64,000 nt of DNA, from assembly GCA_016647705.1 (NCBI GenBank), contig CM028334.1, positions 12,433,546 through 12,497,545 of the forward strand, written 5' to 3'. Below the pieces are notes generated by a model. It saw only the letters and a program-made list of their open reading frames with translations, made no database searches and had not been told where the DNA came from. Positions 1 to 10,347 of the stretch are shown here, one piece after another. The first letter of the stretch is position 1; each line of letters begins with the position of its first letter. Source of the stretch: Eucommia ulmoides (lineage: Eukaryota; Streptophyta; Magnoliopsida; Garryales; Eucommiaceae). Made by a program: the position numbers and the translations under genes.

Positions 1-364
1 AAGTGTGATTTAATCAGTATGTGTTAGTGATATGCTTTTTTTTTTTTTTTTTTTTTTTTTGTGGACATCATATGCAACCAATCAGAAAGTAATTCTATTA
101 GATTATGCCAACTCATTTTGAGATTCATATCATGTGCCATTAGTCGAAACACTCTCTCATATGCTTTGTAACATTTTTTATGACACACACAAAGTCATTA
201 TGCAAACTAATTAAACAAGAAAATCTTCAACCAACTCCCTCTTATCCCAACAAAATCTTCAAAATTCTAATACATACTTTTGCATGTGAAATAATTGATA
301 TATCTCAATTTTTTATACATACATCGATAGATACATATACACGTTCTACATACATAGATACAAT
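1..364. other. AT-rich sequence without a recognisable gene
   Basis: I see no coding signal here. The only marked feature is a homopolymer T tract at about 38-60, which could be the tail of a minus-strand retroposon, but no partner duplication was found. The short open frame at 180-395 has no recognisable composition or motif. Confidence 0.6.
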
Positions 365-587
365 ATCATGTTATACCCAATGGGTATTAATTTGATTGGC
401 AAAAGGGGGTGACCTCTTTCTTTATTAATCAGGATTCGACTCTACTGAAGAGCACATCAGGAATTATATTTTGAATGCACCAAATCGATGCAAGAAAGTG
501 CATTCTTAAGATCGTCTGTGGAAAGGTGATTAGTTGAAGTACCTTACCATAAAACAAAATAAAATAAAAAAAGAAAAAAATCATGTT
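365..587 (+). mobile_element. tRNA-derived SINE, copy 1, with 8-bp TSD
   Basis: The body runs from 373 to 579 and ends in an A-rich tail (about 550-579). It is flanked by ATCATGTT at 365-372 and again at 580-587. A segment with GATTGGCAAAAGG near 393 resembles a pol III A box, and GGATTCGACTCTA at 432-444 resembles a B box. The body aligns with the copies at 1066-1232 and 2633-2887, including the shared stretches around the GATGNNNGANAGTGCA-like block and AGTGATTAGTTGAAGT. Known biology: such elements are transcribed by RNA polymerase III and mobilised by LINE enzymes; they encode no protein. Family name not recognised. Confidence 0.75.
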
Positions 588-1065
588 GATGGTCACGAAA
601 ATGCGTCCTCACATATGACATATAATGAGGTTAACTCCTGGAGAGAATATGCTTTAATGCATGGACATGCAATTTTGTTTTACATGGAAGTTGCAAATGG
701 AGTACATAAAAAATTAAGAAGGTTTTTACTTTTTATTTTTTAAATTAAAATTTCCTATCGACATCACTACGAAGAAAAATGGATCATAGATTAGAAACAT
801 TTGGTGCCAAATTGTACTCTACAGATTTTTAAGATGAATAAACTACACGAGACGAAGTATATAAAAATACGTCAATAAATTTTCAGATTTAGCCAGACCC
901 ATTTATAGATTTATGTAGAAAGATAATTTTGTTCTATTTCTTTTTATAGGAGAATGTTATTTGCATTGCCATATATATAGTTTTTTTATGAAATAATAAG
1001 TACATTAGATGAGAGTTAATCAATATTGTGTGGTGATTATATATAGGTAAAGAAAGAGAAAAAAT
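588..1065. other. AT-rich spacer, nothing recognised
   Basis: No coding frame, element terminus or repeat was recognised between the first two SINE copies. The short open frame at 534-743 overlaps the SINE tail and has no protein-like features. Confidence 0.5.
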
Positions 1066-1232
1066 TTGATTCTACTAGAGAACATTCCAAAAATTAAATA
1101 TAGAATTCAATCTTGAATGTACCAGGCCGATGTGGGAGAGTGAACTCTTAAAATCGCCTTGTGAAGTGATTAGTTGAAGTGCGCGTAAATTGGTCCGGAT
1201 ACCGTTCACAATAAAAAATAATAAAAAAAAAA
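1066..1232 (+). mobile_element. SINE, copy 2, 5' end truncated or diverged
   Basis: This aligns with copies 1 and 3 from the B-box region (GATTCTACTAGAG at about 1069) through CAGGCCGATGTGGGAGAGTG and GTGATTAGTTGAAGTGCG to an A-rich tail ending near 1231. The A-box end is not recognisable. I found no clear TSD. This supports a family with at least three copies within 2.5 kb. Confidence 0.65.
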
Positions 1233-1675
1233 TGGTTCCGAAGATGTTCACATGCATGATATTATGAATGGAGAAGAGCATGTGGTTGTGCCCTAACTCT
1301 AATAGGCAATAACAACTAACCTATCTCAATCATCTATAACCTTGTTCCAAAGGAACTACCATAATGCATCCAACTCTTTGTTTTATTGGCACATGATGAC
1401 CTACTTTTTCAAAAACTCACCCCCACCTAAATCATCATGTAAAAAGGACATCTCATGAATGAGATTGTGATTATTATTCAACTTGGTGGGATCAACACCT
1501 TTAAAAGCTTTCTATGTCCAACCAATTATGTTATGATGATGATGTGTGAATCAAGAAGAAATATATTTATAGGGTGGGGTAGAGTTAGATTGGGTTGCTG
1601 AAATCATGGCTTTCATATAAAATACGTGATTTTTTTTTTTCTATATTTCTTCATTTCTTCTAGAGAGAGAGAAAG

Positions 1676-1715
<40 letters not shown>

Positions 1716-2254
1716 TGTCACTTTTGTTTGAGTCCCCTTAAACTTATTACACTGTTATTATTATATATTTGAAGGTAATCTCATTTTTAATTAATTAATA
1801 CTACATATTTTCATAAATCTTTCAAGAAAACTCTATTTTTCATTTTGAATATTCTTAAAATACGGTTATTTAAAAAATAAAAATCACTCTCTCCCTCTAA
1901 ACCCTAACCGTCATAATAAAAATCACTCCCTCCTCATCCGCCTCTCTCTCTATATACATATATACGTGTGTGTGGCGCGACACCACCACAATACCACCAC
2001 CAAATTGGCCGCCACAATGACACCACCACCATCCTCGCTGTCCACCACGAGATCCTCCTCACACTACCACCATCGCGTCGAAAACCGCCACCACCACCAC
2101 CACCAGAAGACCTCTCCCTCTCTTTTTCCGTTTAAGAGATATGTTTTTCTTTTCTTTTTTCTCTTTTTTTTTTTTGTTTTTCAAATTTCAATTAAAAAAA
2201 AAGTTGAACAAATCTGAAACAGGAATTTGTCTTAGTGACCAATTATTGTGTAGG
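1233..2254. other. AT-rich spacer with poly-A tract and simple repeats
   Basis: It contains a homopolymer A run at about 1676-1710 preceded by GA-rich sequence, a short TATA/GTGT microsatellite near 1950-1972, and a run of ACC/CAC triplets at 1980-2105 that yields a spurious His-rich open frame. No gene was recognised. Confidence 0.5.
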
Positions 2255-2560
2255 GCAATAGAGAGAACAACTCTAATTGTTGGTTATTTAACCACTGGAC
2301 TAAAAGTTTCTAAATAATCCACTCCATACTCTTGATTATAGTCCTGAGCCACCAATCTGGTTTTAGGTCTTGCTATAGAACCATTTGCACCTTTTGAGTT
2401 CCATGTCTAGACAACTATGTCCAATAGTATTAGGGCAATATCCAAGAAAAACCTATTTCTTGGATTTAGGTTCAAGTTTGTGAGAGGTGTAAGGTTTTAG
2501 CCAAGGAAAACACAAACAACTAAAGATTTTGAGTTGAGAATAATGAGTAACCTCATTATA
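2255..2560 (-). pseudogene. Ty1/copia relic: integrase C-terminus fused to reverse transcriptase fragment
   Basis: Read on the minus strand, about 2560-2440 translates to a copia integrase C-terminal signature (CLCFPWLKPYTSHKLEP followed by VFLGY, with one stop between). About 2400-2255 translates to the start of a copia reverse transcriptase (RLVAQDYNQEYGVDYLETFS then PVVK). In an intact element these parts are several hundred codons apart, so a deletion has joined them. Stops are present and there is no start, so this is a dead fragment. It belongs to neither of the two larger copia relics as far as I can tell, because both of those retain their own RT. Confidence 0.75.
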
Positions 2561-2620
2561 CAAGCATTAAAAAAGTGTTTTAAAATGAATTGTAGGTTTA
2601 GGCAATCTATTGATTAGAAA

Positions 2621-2899
2621 ATTGGATGTAACAACCCAAGAGATGTTAGTCTAGTTGGCAAGGGGAGGCGTCCCCTTTCCTTTTCAATTGGAGTTCAACT
2701 CTCCTAGAGAATATTTTGGGAATTAAAATTTGAATTTAATTCTAAATACATCAGGCCGATGTGGGATAATGCATCTTTAAGATCATTAGCCGAAATGATT
2801 AGTGGAGGTGCGTAAGCTAACCCAGACATACTTTACTGTAAAACAAAAAAAAATAAAAAATAAAAAATAAAAAATAAAAAATAAAAAATTGGATGTAAC
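2621..2899 (+). mobile_element. Full-length tRNA-derived SINE, copy 3, with 12-bp TSD
   Basis: The body runs from 2633 to 2887. It is flanked by ATTGGATGTAAC at 2621-2632 and 2888-2899. An A-box-like TAGTCTAGTTGGCAAGG lies near 2647, a B-box-like GGAGTTCAACTCTCC at 2690-2704, and the 3' tail is a run of AAAAT repeats. The 5' end (AACCCAAGAG) aligns with the start of copy 1 just inside its TSD, which fixes the 5' boundary of the family. The perfect TSD suggests this is the youngest of the three. It sits three bases from the left end of the copia LTR at 2903. Confidence 0.85.
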
Positions 2900-2902
2900 T
2901 AG

Positions 2903-3350
2903 TGTTGGGAATTAATCCCTATAAATCTCAATAGACTTCTTAAACCTAAATCATCATGTCAAATCACCAAAGGTTCTTTAAAACACATAAACAAGCGAAC
3001 CTGATTCTATAGCGATGAATCGTAGGGGTATAAGTCTTCCGCAAATTAATCACTTGATGTTTCTCAATGGGTTCTATCTCACAGATGGGAAGAAGGTGAT
3101 GAGTAGCCATCTGATTAGTCTCGGGGACTATAACCTTAATATAAGTTCTTTATATATTAGGTCAACTCAAGCCTCATTAACCCTAATTGCCTAATGGGTA
3201 ACTACACATTGCAAAACCCATATTCATTTAATGTTTCCTGAGCCTAATTAATCAGATAACTTATTTGAGCCTTTATAATTGATAGCTTATAATACAACTA
3301 TTTAATTAAATTATATGGGCCCACAATAGAAAATAATTAATTTCCTAACA
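2903..3350 (-). mobile_element. Ty1/copia 3' LTR (minus-strand element copia-1)
   Basis: On the minus strand it starts TGTTAGGAAATTAATT at 3350 and ends AATTCCCAACA at 2903, giving TG...CA termini with imperfect inverted ends. It is preceded on the minus strand by a typical copia polypurine tract (AAGTGGGAGAT, 3351-3361), which marks it as the 3' LTR. A related LTR lies at 39360-39759 in the same orientation; the two share long blocks such as AGTTCTTTATATATTAGGTC but differ by a 45-bp indel and many substitutions. The base quintet to its left is ACTAG (2898-2902). Confidence 0.85.
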
Positions 3351-3453
3351 ATCTCCCACTTGAGCTAAATATGAAATTCCAAAGACAATTATATTTCATA
3401 GTCTTGAGTGCGTGCAAAAGTTTTATCTTCATTGGAAACATTCCTTAGTTACA
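3351..3453 (-). mobile_element. Copia-1 polypurine tract and 3' untranslated remnant
   Basis: The minus-strand polypurine tract lies directly upstream of the 3' LTR. About 90 bp further in, copia sequence stops, and from about 3455 the sequence is the 3' end of a gypsy-like element. The distal part of copia RNase H, expected here, is missing both here and at 24924, so a deletion accompanied or followed the gypsy insertion. Confidence 0.65.
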
Positions 3454-3454
3454 A

Positions 3455-3540
3455 CCGAGAGTGACTAATACGGTGCGATTCTGAATTATTATTATTTTGA
3501 ACGAAATTTCGAGAACGAAATTTATTTAATAGGGGTAGAT
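3455..3540 (+). mobile_element. 3' terminal internal fragment and polypurine tract of a gypsy-like element
   Basis: This is nearly identical to 24033-24118: ACCGAGAGTGACTA, then GAATTATTATTATTTTGAACG, then a polypurine tract AATAGGGGTAGAT immediately before an LTR that starts TGTAATA. It is the 3' end of an element whose remainder to the left is gone. Because it precedes an LTR that is followed by a primer site on the other side (19168), the LTR is shared by two tandem elements. Confidence 0.75.
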
Positions 3541-3888
3541 TGTAATACTCCAGAAATTTATATCTTTGAAAATATTAAGTTTAATATTTTTGGAATTCTT
3601 TTGTAAATTTACTATATAAATAATATTTGATAATTTTGGGGATTAGATGTTAATTTTAAATTGATTTTTAAAATTTTTGGGTCTATTGTATTATTTAAAA
3701 TATACTTTTAAGAGTTTTGGGATATAATTGATATTTTTATTATTTTAAGGGGGTAATTAGTGTAAAAAAATAAAATAAATAAATAAATAAAATATAAAAA
3801 TTTGTGGTTACAAAATGTTGCCTTCTTAATTAAAGAAGGCAACAAATTAAACAAGAGTGACACGTGTCCAAGCTAAAATATATATATA
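3541..3888 (+). mobile_element. Left part of a gypsy-like LTR split by the Helitron
   Basis: It begins TGTAATACTCCAG and aligns over its full length with the start of the LTR at 24119, through the block CACGTGTCCAAGCTAAAA. It stops exactly at the Helitron 3' terminus (3889). The continuation of this LTR is found at 18193-19167. Confidence 0.85.
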
Positions 3889-3919
3889 CTAGCGTATAAC
3901 CCGTGCCTGAAGGCACGGG
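3889..3919 (-). terminator. Helitron 3' hairpin and CTAG terminus
   Basis: On the minus strand there is an 8-bp stem CCCGTGCC / GGCACGGG with loop TTCA (3919-3900), then seven bases (TTATACG) and the terminal CTAG (3892-3889), then host T. A GC-rich hairpin about ten bases from a CTRR terminus is the established Helitron termination signal for rolling-circle replication. Confidence 0.9.
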
Positions 3920-4007
3920 CATAAAACATACATCATCTATTTGAACAATTATATTAATTTATTTTATTATTCAACTTTAAATGTTGCATCAACAAAAACA
4001 ATTACAG

Positions 4008-6099
4008 TTACAATAATACTTCAGGATAAACAATATTTGTAGTGGATAGAGATCCATATTCGGAAAGAAGTACACTTAATCGATCAAATGATGTACACCT
4101 TGATAAAGCCACATATAGTTGACTGTGACTAAAAACCGGTGTAGTCAAATCAACTCCAATAAATTTCACTGATTGTCTTTGTGATTTATTTATCCTCATA
4201 GCATACGCCAAACGAATTGGAAATTGGCGCCTTGTCATTTGAAAAGGAAATTCAGAAGACGATGGCGTCAAAGATATTCTCGGAATGAACGCCAAATTTC
4301 CTGCTTTATCCCCTGTCAATATTCGAGCTTCTATTACACGTAAAGAACACCTGACAACCATTAATCGTGTGTCATTACAAAGTCCATCACTCGGTGCGAT
4401 ATTTCTCAACAACATAACTGGACATCCAATTTTCAAATCTAACTTGAACGGAGGTAATCCTGGAGGATCTAAGGAATTCAAGTACTCATTAGGATAACGA
4501 TTTGTAATTTGACGATCGGCTCCATCATCTTCAGACATTTTATCTGCGGCCAGATATGTGATCATTTCTCCGGGAAAAATATTTAAAGCAGCTGAATTAA
4601 TAGCACTAACATCGTCATTTCTTGCAGAAAGAATAGAACGTTCAGTTAGAAATGTAGGGGTAACAACACTGGGTGTGCCTAGATGTGGATAAACTGAAGA
4701 TATTAGTTCAACCACATTACGACACTTGTGTATGGTTGATGGCAACTGTACGATTTCATGCGGATCACTGCCAACCTATTTAAAGAAAAAACAAATGTAA
4801 ATGAATAATTTAGTATCAAAGCATATATAAGTAATCTATTACAAAATGCTAAAATATATTTAAATGAAATATTATCTGAAGTAAATATCTCGAAAACTCT
4901 ACATTTTCAATGTTTCTACTATTTAGGCGCATGTTTAAATTCAAAGTTAAGACATGTATATCATTCCAAAGGTACGAACGTCTCAACGATGCTGCCACAA
5001 TTTGTTGACGGACACTTTTAGATATAACAGGTAGAATTTGCCGAAAGTCTCCTCCAAGAACGACCGTAATACCCCCGAATAGATTTGGATTACTGCAAAT
5101 ATCTCGTAGCGTGCGATCCACAGACTCAACGTAGTACTTATGTTGCATCGGAACTTCATCCCAAATGATTAACTTTGTCTCTCTAAACAATTCGGCATGC
5201 AATGATTGTTTACTGAAATGACAAATTGAATTATCAGGAATATCTAGAGGGATGTGAAATGTGGAATGTGCAGTTCGACCTCCTTCAAGTAGTAGCGATG
5301 CAATACCGGACGATGCCACAGTAATGACAATATGACTGTTACTACGACATTTTGCTGCTATGGTATTATATAGAAACGTTTTTCCCGTACCAGCACCACC
5401 ATTCAAAAAAAATATTTTTCCTAAATTTACGAACACTAATGAAGTGATTAATTCGTATGCAACACGTTGGTCTTCATTGAGACGATCAATATTACATTGC
5501 ATATTCCTTTGTTGTGCTTCACTTTGCATTTGACGATGTTCCCATATCAATCTATTTCCAACTACCATATTCCAATTCTGGACAGGTTGTGGAATCGAAG
5601 GAAAATCTACTAAGCTCTTGCCCGATTCTTGAAGTAATTGATCCAAAAGGTACAAACCATAGTCTTTAATCTGTGCCTCGCTTGGGACAGGTATCAAAAA
5701 CAACGTGCAAACTTTATGTGAGAGATCATCACGTATATGCATCCAAAATTGATCCCACAATTCACACGGATTTAAAGAAGAGCATTGTGTAAGAATGACG
5801 CAAAATAATCTTCTCAGTTGATATCCAGTACTCATAATAGATGCCTCTTGAAGACACTGTATCAATTCACTATCATCTTCCAATAGCCCTCTTGCTATAC
5901 ATGCGGCTTTGAACGTCGCATGTTCAACATTGTTAACAATGCGTAGACACCTAAACGATTGCGGCCTTTTTACTACAGTCAATAGTAGACGCAGATAAAA
6001 TCGTTCACCCGAATTGGGAGGCGCAAAATATATTCTGCCGATGGCAAATCCCCTCTGTCGTGGCTTCTAAAATTTTTCAGTTTTATTCCAAACAAAATG
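4008..6099 (-). pseudogene. Helitron PIF1-like helicase domain
   Basis: This is the C-terminal half of the Helitron Rep-helicase, a 5'-3' superfamily 1B helicase that unwinds donor DNA during transposition. In the open frame beginning at 5982, Walker A is GGAGTGKT (residues 195-202), Walker B is IIWDE (272-276) and motif III is [13 protein letters not shown] (307-319). After an apparent 100-bp intron (4776-4875) the frame continues with [21 protein letters not shown] and [10 protein letters not shown], and stops at 4008. Upstream the frame runs into [13 protein letters not shown] and meets TAG at 6069-6067, where the family usually has Trp. The intron acceptor AG at 4777-4776 is good and joins in phase (LLQ|VGSDPHE), but the donor reads AT instead of GT. 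Motifs are intact, yet the gene cannot make full-length protein. Confidence 0.9.
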
Positions 6100-6102
6100 C
6101 TA

Positions 6103-7014
6103 GGAAAACTCTTGATAAGTATATACACGTGCAGAAGCATGTGCATCACAATATGAAAAAAATTCTGTTAGAGTCGACTTCTGTGACTGAGCTCGAGAAA
6201 TGATAGACTCTATTGTTTCAGTAGGATTGAAGACAACCTGATGCATTCCAGGCAAATGGAGCGCCAATTGAACAACTGTTGGATTCTCATCGTGCAAAGG
6301 AAAACTCAACAATCGCCAGGCTGCCTCAGAGGGTCCAATGTATCTTGCATCCAGATATTGCTTGATCTCATCCATCATTCCCAAAATCAATGTCGTCATA
6401 TCACCTCCTTTATAGATATACTTGTGGATATATTTGACGCACCTAATCCCAGCGCATACTTCAACATTAATATGACAGTCAAACATCATGGAAAGGTACG
6501 GAATGTATGGGACGACGTCTCTACTATCAACTTGTTGTCCCCTCACGGTATAAACTTTACCATTATCACGACGATGGTAAATGAGATATCCATCTGAATC
6601 CATCGTTGTATACTCTGCGAAATCTCGTGGATACCTCTTAGTGCATCTGCCGTTATCCATGCACGGGGCTTGACAATTTCGAGCACCACATGGTTTGTGA
6701 ACCATGTATTTTTTTATAGTCTCGAAAAGTTCTAGCTCTTCATTTGGATCTGGAAATTCAGCACAAACTATTCTGTCTACTTGATCGCACGTTCGAATTT
6801 TATCTTGATTATCAAGAAATATCGATAAGTGCATGTGTGGCAGACCTCTTTTCTAGTACTCAATTGTAAAAACATGGGCAACTTTTTTTCCAAATAATCG
6901 AGTGCTTTCAATCTCTTTTATTAGAGCAATTCTTTTTAACTCGAAAATTCGAGCAATTAAGTCTGGACGGTCAGTTGGTTGTTGATAAGGCAATAAAGTT
7001 TCAGTGATTTCTGT
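6103..7014 (-). pseudogene. Helitron Rep (HUH endonuclease) domain
   Basis: This part of the Rep-helicase nicks and religates DNA in rolling-circle transposition. The HUH motif is seen as LPHMHLSIF, with the histidines at 6837-6835 and 6831-6829. The tyrosine region KYIHKYIYKG places Tyr at about 6432, 6420 and 6414, matching the two-tyrosine arrangement of the family. A Cys cluster (KPCGARNCQAPC then GRCTKRYP) lies between, as usual. The reading frame is broken by TAG at 6855-6853, just before KRGLPHMH, and by TAG at 6102-6100, just before HFVW. Otherwise the domain is well preserved, so catalytic residues outlived the frame. Confidence 0.88.
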
Positions 7015-7017
7015 CTA

Positions 7018-8160
7018 AGTTGGATTCGCAGTCATGGTAAGAAACACATCAGGGTAATGGTGGTACCGGGTTATGGCCATTAAATCTTGGAAGATTTCAA
7101 ACATATGTCTTGGACTACCAATAAAATATGATGGCAAAATCATTCGTTGACCTATTTGATTAGGTTCCATCCCATCTAATGCCACATCAGTAAGACTTTG
7201 ATAGAGTTCACTATGAAGATTTGGTTGATGTTGCATAAAGTAATTCAACCTATTTTGCTTGGTCGCAGCCCAAGCATCTACCAAGAACTCTTGAAATAAT
7301 TTTCCTCCCATTAGAATTGTCGAATACTCTGTCGGCCTTTCAAAAATACGGTAGCTATAAAATTGCATTTGAGTTAGTCGAGCATTTGTGTGTCGACCGT
7401 GAATCACATCCCACTGTCTAAATTCAGGCTCCCATCCAAGCTCACCAAAAGAGAACAACAAAACGTAATGCAATGGTAGATAAGCAGGATGACATTCATT
7501 GATTTTCATTAGTTCATTTTTCCCCCTTAAATGTATAACAATTTCTCTCATTGCGTTAGTTTCGATTCCATCCCTCGGTAATATGACGGCCACGTCATCA
7601 GTTTTCGGCAAATTATATCGCTGACGATCGGTAGATGCTGTGTAGTGAAGAAAAGCAGGCAACGTTTGTTGTTCCAAATCCAATTGATTTAAAATCACAA
7701 ACGCTTGATGAAATTTATCTACGAATGCATTATGCTGCAACAATGTATCTTGAATAGTTTGCAAAACATCCGTTCTCAAATGAGGATTTCTACGGCTTCT
7801 CACGCCAAAAGCGAAATTAGGATCGTAGATGTACAACTGAGAATAAATGGCATTTTGTCCTGGTTCTGGGATTAATGCTCCTGTCCGATGACGCAACTCT
7901 CCATGTATAGTAAACATTGTTGGGCCTTTTCCGGAAAGCAGCCTTGTATCCAAGTTGGCACCGAGGCTTGTAAAAGCATTGCTTGCATTGTACTCTCTAG
8001 CATAACGTCGGAATGATTTTGATCTATCATCATTACCATTGTATAACGCTTTAATTTGCGGAGAAGGTGTGAGAAGTAATGGAAGCCTAACTTTCCCTTG
8101 TAAGCAACATGTACCGAAGAGAGGACGTCGTTCGGATGATCTTGCTAATCTCTTATCCAT
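7018..8160 (-). pseudogene. Helitron-like N-terminal domain
   Basis: An open stretch of 381 codons is typical of the Helitron_like_N domain that precedes Rep. Recognisable pieces are the start after a CPQCSALH zinc-finger-like end, PTMFTIHGELRHRTG, AIYSQLYIYD, LRDGIET-like ILPRDGIETNAMREIVIHL, HPAYLPLHYVLLFSFGE and PDVFLTMTANPT at the end. Both ends are TAG codons (8163-8161 and 7017-7015), at sites where the family has conserved Trp (ALHW and NPxW), so it is one exon of a longer frame broken by point mutations rather than a separate gene. Confidence 0.88.
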
Positions 8161-8163
8161 CTA

Positions 8164-9820
8164 GTGTAACGCAGAACATTGAGGGCACATGACATTCATT
8201 CTACCAAGCGAGTGTCGATTTTCACGTGTATGAACATCACGGTCGGCAGTTGGATTGTTCAACTCGTCAATATCTTGATTATCGTAAAACTCATCATTGG
8301 TAGTATTTGGAGGCCTACATTTGATAAATAACAAAATAATTATGTAGATTCTAACAACATATTTGTGAATTCCGTATTTAATTAGATGAATAAGATAAAA
8401 AAGAAACTCACCATCTACTCCCAGAAGGTAGATTTGTTTCTTCAATTGCTACGGTTGAGCTTTCATTAAGGTTCGTGGAAACAAAAGCTTCTTGGTTACC
8501 GCACGTAGGAGGGCATGCATCGTCAATTATACCAAGAGAATGAGGAATCAAATTTGTAACCATCCCATCGTCAACAGATGAATTTCCTGCATGTTCAGTA
8601 TCTTGATTCTCGGCAAAGTGTTGATTTGTTGAAGCTGACCTATAGTTGGCAAATATTAAATTTTACACATCAAACACTTTTAAACATTTAATACTTAATA
8701 ACATGAATAATGGATTAGTATAATACCTTATACCAGGCAATACAATTGGTTCCTCAACTTCAGGCGTTGAGCATTCATTCGGAGTTACGGTAACAAATGT
8801 TTCAGTAAGATTACGTGGAAAAGGCAAATTTGGTTCAACAATAGAATTCATTTGATTAGCCATGGACAATGGCGTAGTGCGATCCCTAAGGAAGTCCACA
8901 ATTCCAGGGGTATATGGACTCGTAATCACTGATGGCCCACATGATTGTACAATCATTCTCTATTGTAGTAGAGGCTGAGATGATTCTTCAAGTAGTCTTC
9001 TATTCATTTCTAAATGTTGACTATTCTGAATATTTTGTTGACCGGATCTCTCTTGTTCTCTTCGTGCTCGTTGAGCTAGAACACATTTCGATATGTCGTC
9101 GTTGTTGGGTGCTATACATTTAGGAAATGCAATTGTTTGCTCAACGTCCAACGTTGAGCGACTATTGGGTATTGTGGACACAAACATTTTAGTAAGATTT
9201 GGTGGGGACATCAAATTGGCCTCAAAAGTAGAATCCATTTCGTTTTCCATTACTGGAGAAGAAACTTGATCACTAAGAATTATAGGGGTATATCGACTTG
9301 TGCTTGATGATAACACAGAGACTGATGTAACCATTCTTCACTTCGGCGTAGGCTCTGATGATTCTCCCAAAAATGGCTGACCTCCTTCCAGGCATTCACG
9401 ATTATCTTTATTGAAGAGATCACACCACTCTCGATCAACTCTTTCCCGTTCTCTTCATTCTTGTTGAGCTAGAGCCCGTTTCGATACATCGTTCTTGTTG
9501 GATGCTATATATTCAGAAGGTATAATTGTTTGCTCAACCCCCGTTGAGCGACTGTTAGGTGTTATGGACACAAACGACTGACCTCCTTCCATAGGGCCAT
9601 CACATATCTCCCGATCAGCTCTCTCCCGTTCTCTTCGTTCTAGTTGAGCCACAGAACGTCTTGACACATCGTTTGTGCTAGATGTTCTGGCAATGTTACC
9701 TGTGCGGGATCTTCTACCTTCTTGACATTCTAGAATCGGACGACTAAACCTCTCTCGTTCCCTTTGTATTCGTTGGGATAGAGCAAATTTTGATATGACG
9801 TTATCATTGAATACCTAGAG
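8164..9820 (-). pseudogene. Helitron Rep-helicase N-terminal repeat region
   Basis: The frame here is interrupted by several stops and probable introns but shows three diverged copies of one module, at about 8720-8880, 9105-9230 and 9500-9600. Each contains a TPN(E/S)xST core followed by VE(E/Q)xI. Two of the modules are followed by SK(C/R)xLAQ; that motif also recurs further upstream as SKFALSQRIQRERERF (about 9790) and SRRSVAQLERRERERAD (about 9655). Just before the domain at 8160 is a Cys pair (CPQC). The function of these repeats is unknown. Basic RRERER stretches could bind nucleic acid, but that is inference only. Confidence 0.65.
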
Positions 9821-10236
9821 ATAATATGAGATTGAATCTTCAATTTTCTAGATCGAATAAATAAAAAAGAATAGTGGAGGACAGTGTGACAAAGTACGAA
9901 CTAAAATTGGTACTAAATGAAACCATAAATAACATGTAATAAGTTACGATATAAATAAGAATACGGATAATTTAATATCACTACAAAGGTAAGAGTATAA
10001 ATACAAAATCAGATTAGATAAATAACTATACATTTAAAATCACAGCTAAATATGTTCTTATCATGTTTATTTTCAGGTTAAGATTTTTTCAAAATTTATG
10101 TATAAACCTAACATGGACACAAATAGTTATAATTATTTAATACGTTTAGTAGATTAAATATGTGATTATTGTTGAATGATAAAACAGTGATAATTAAAAC
10201 TAAAAAATAATTAACCTTACCTAATTAGACACATAC

Positions 10237-10347
10237 CACATTGCTACTGATGTTCCCCTTTTCACTTTTCGCAACATTTGAGGTAAAGCACACTTTCTTT
10301 TTCCCTCTACTATTTGAAGTAGAATTTTCATTTGACTTGTCATCCAT
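10237..10347 (-). pseudogene. Probable first exon of the Helitron Rep-helicase
   Basis: ATG at 10347-10345 opens MDDKSNENSTSNSRGKKKV and continues to SSNV, then a canonical donor GTATGT at 10236-10231. A plausible acceptor CTAG near 9817 rejoins in phase with VFNDNVISKFALSQ. The resulting intron would be about 420 bp. I chose this start because it is the first Met in a frame linked by good splice signals to the repeat region; there is no other support. Confidence 0.5.

Noticed and set aside
391-445. A- and B-box motifs suggesting tRNA genes (also at 2647-2704)
   Set aside because: No cloverleaf can be formed around them, and the sequences are flanked by target-site duplications with A-rich tails, so they are SINEs.
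1966-2217. His/Pro-rich 83-codon open frame
   Set aside because: It translates CAC/ACC simple repeats followed by a T-rich tract; no relative or start context supports a gene.
2255-3350. SINE copy 3 target duplication as part of the copia LTR
   Set aside because: ATTGGATGTAAC ends at 2899 and the LTR starts at 2903; the three bases between (TAG) and the different insertion mechanism show two separate events.
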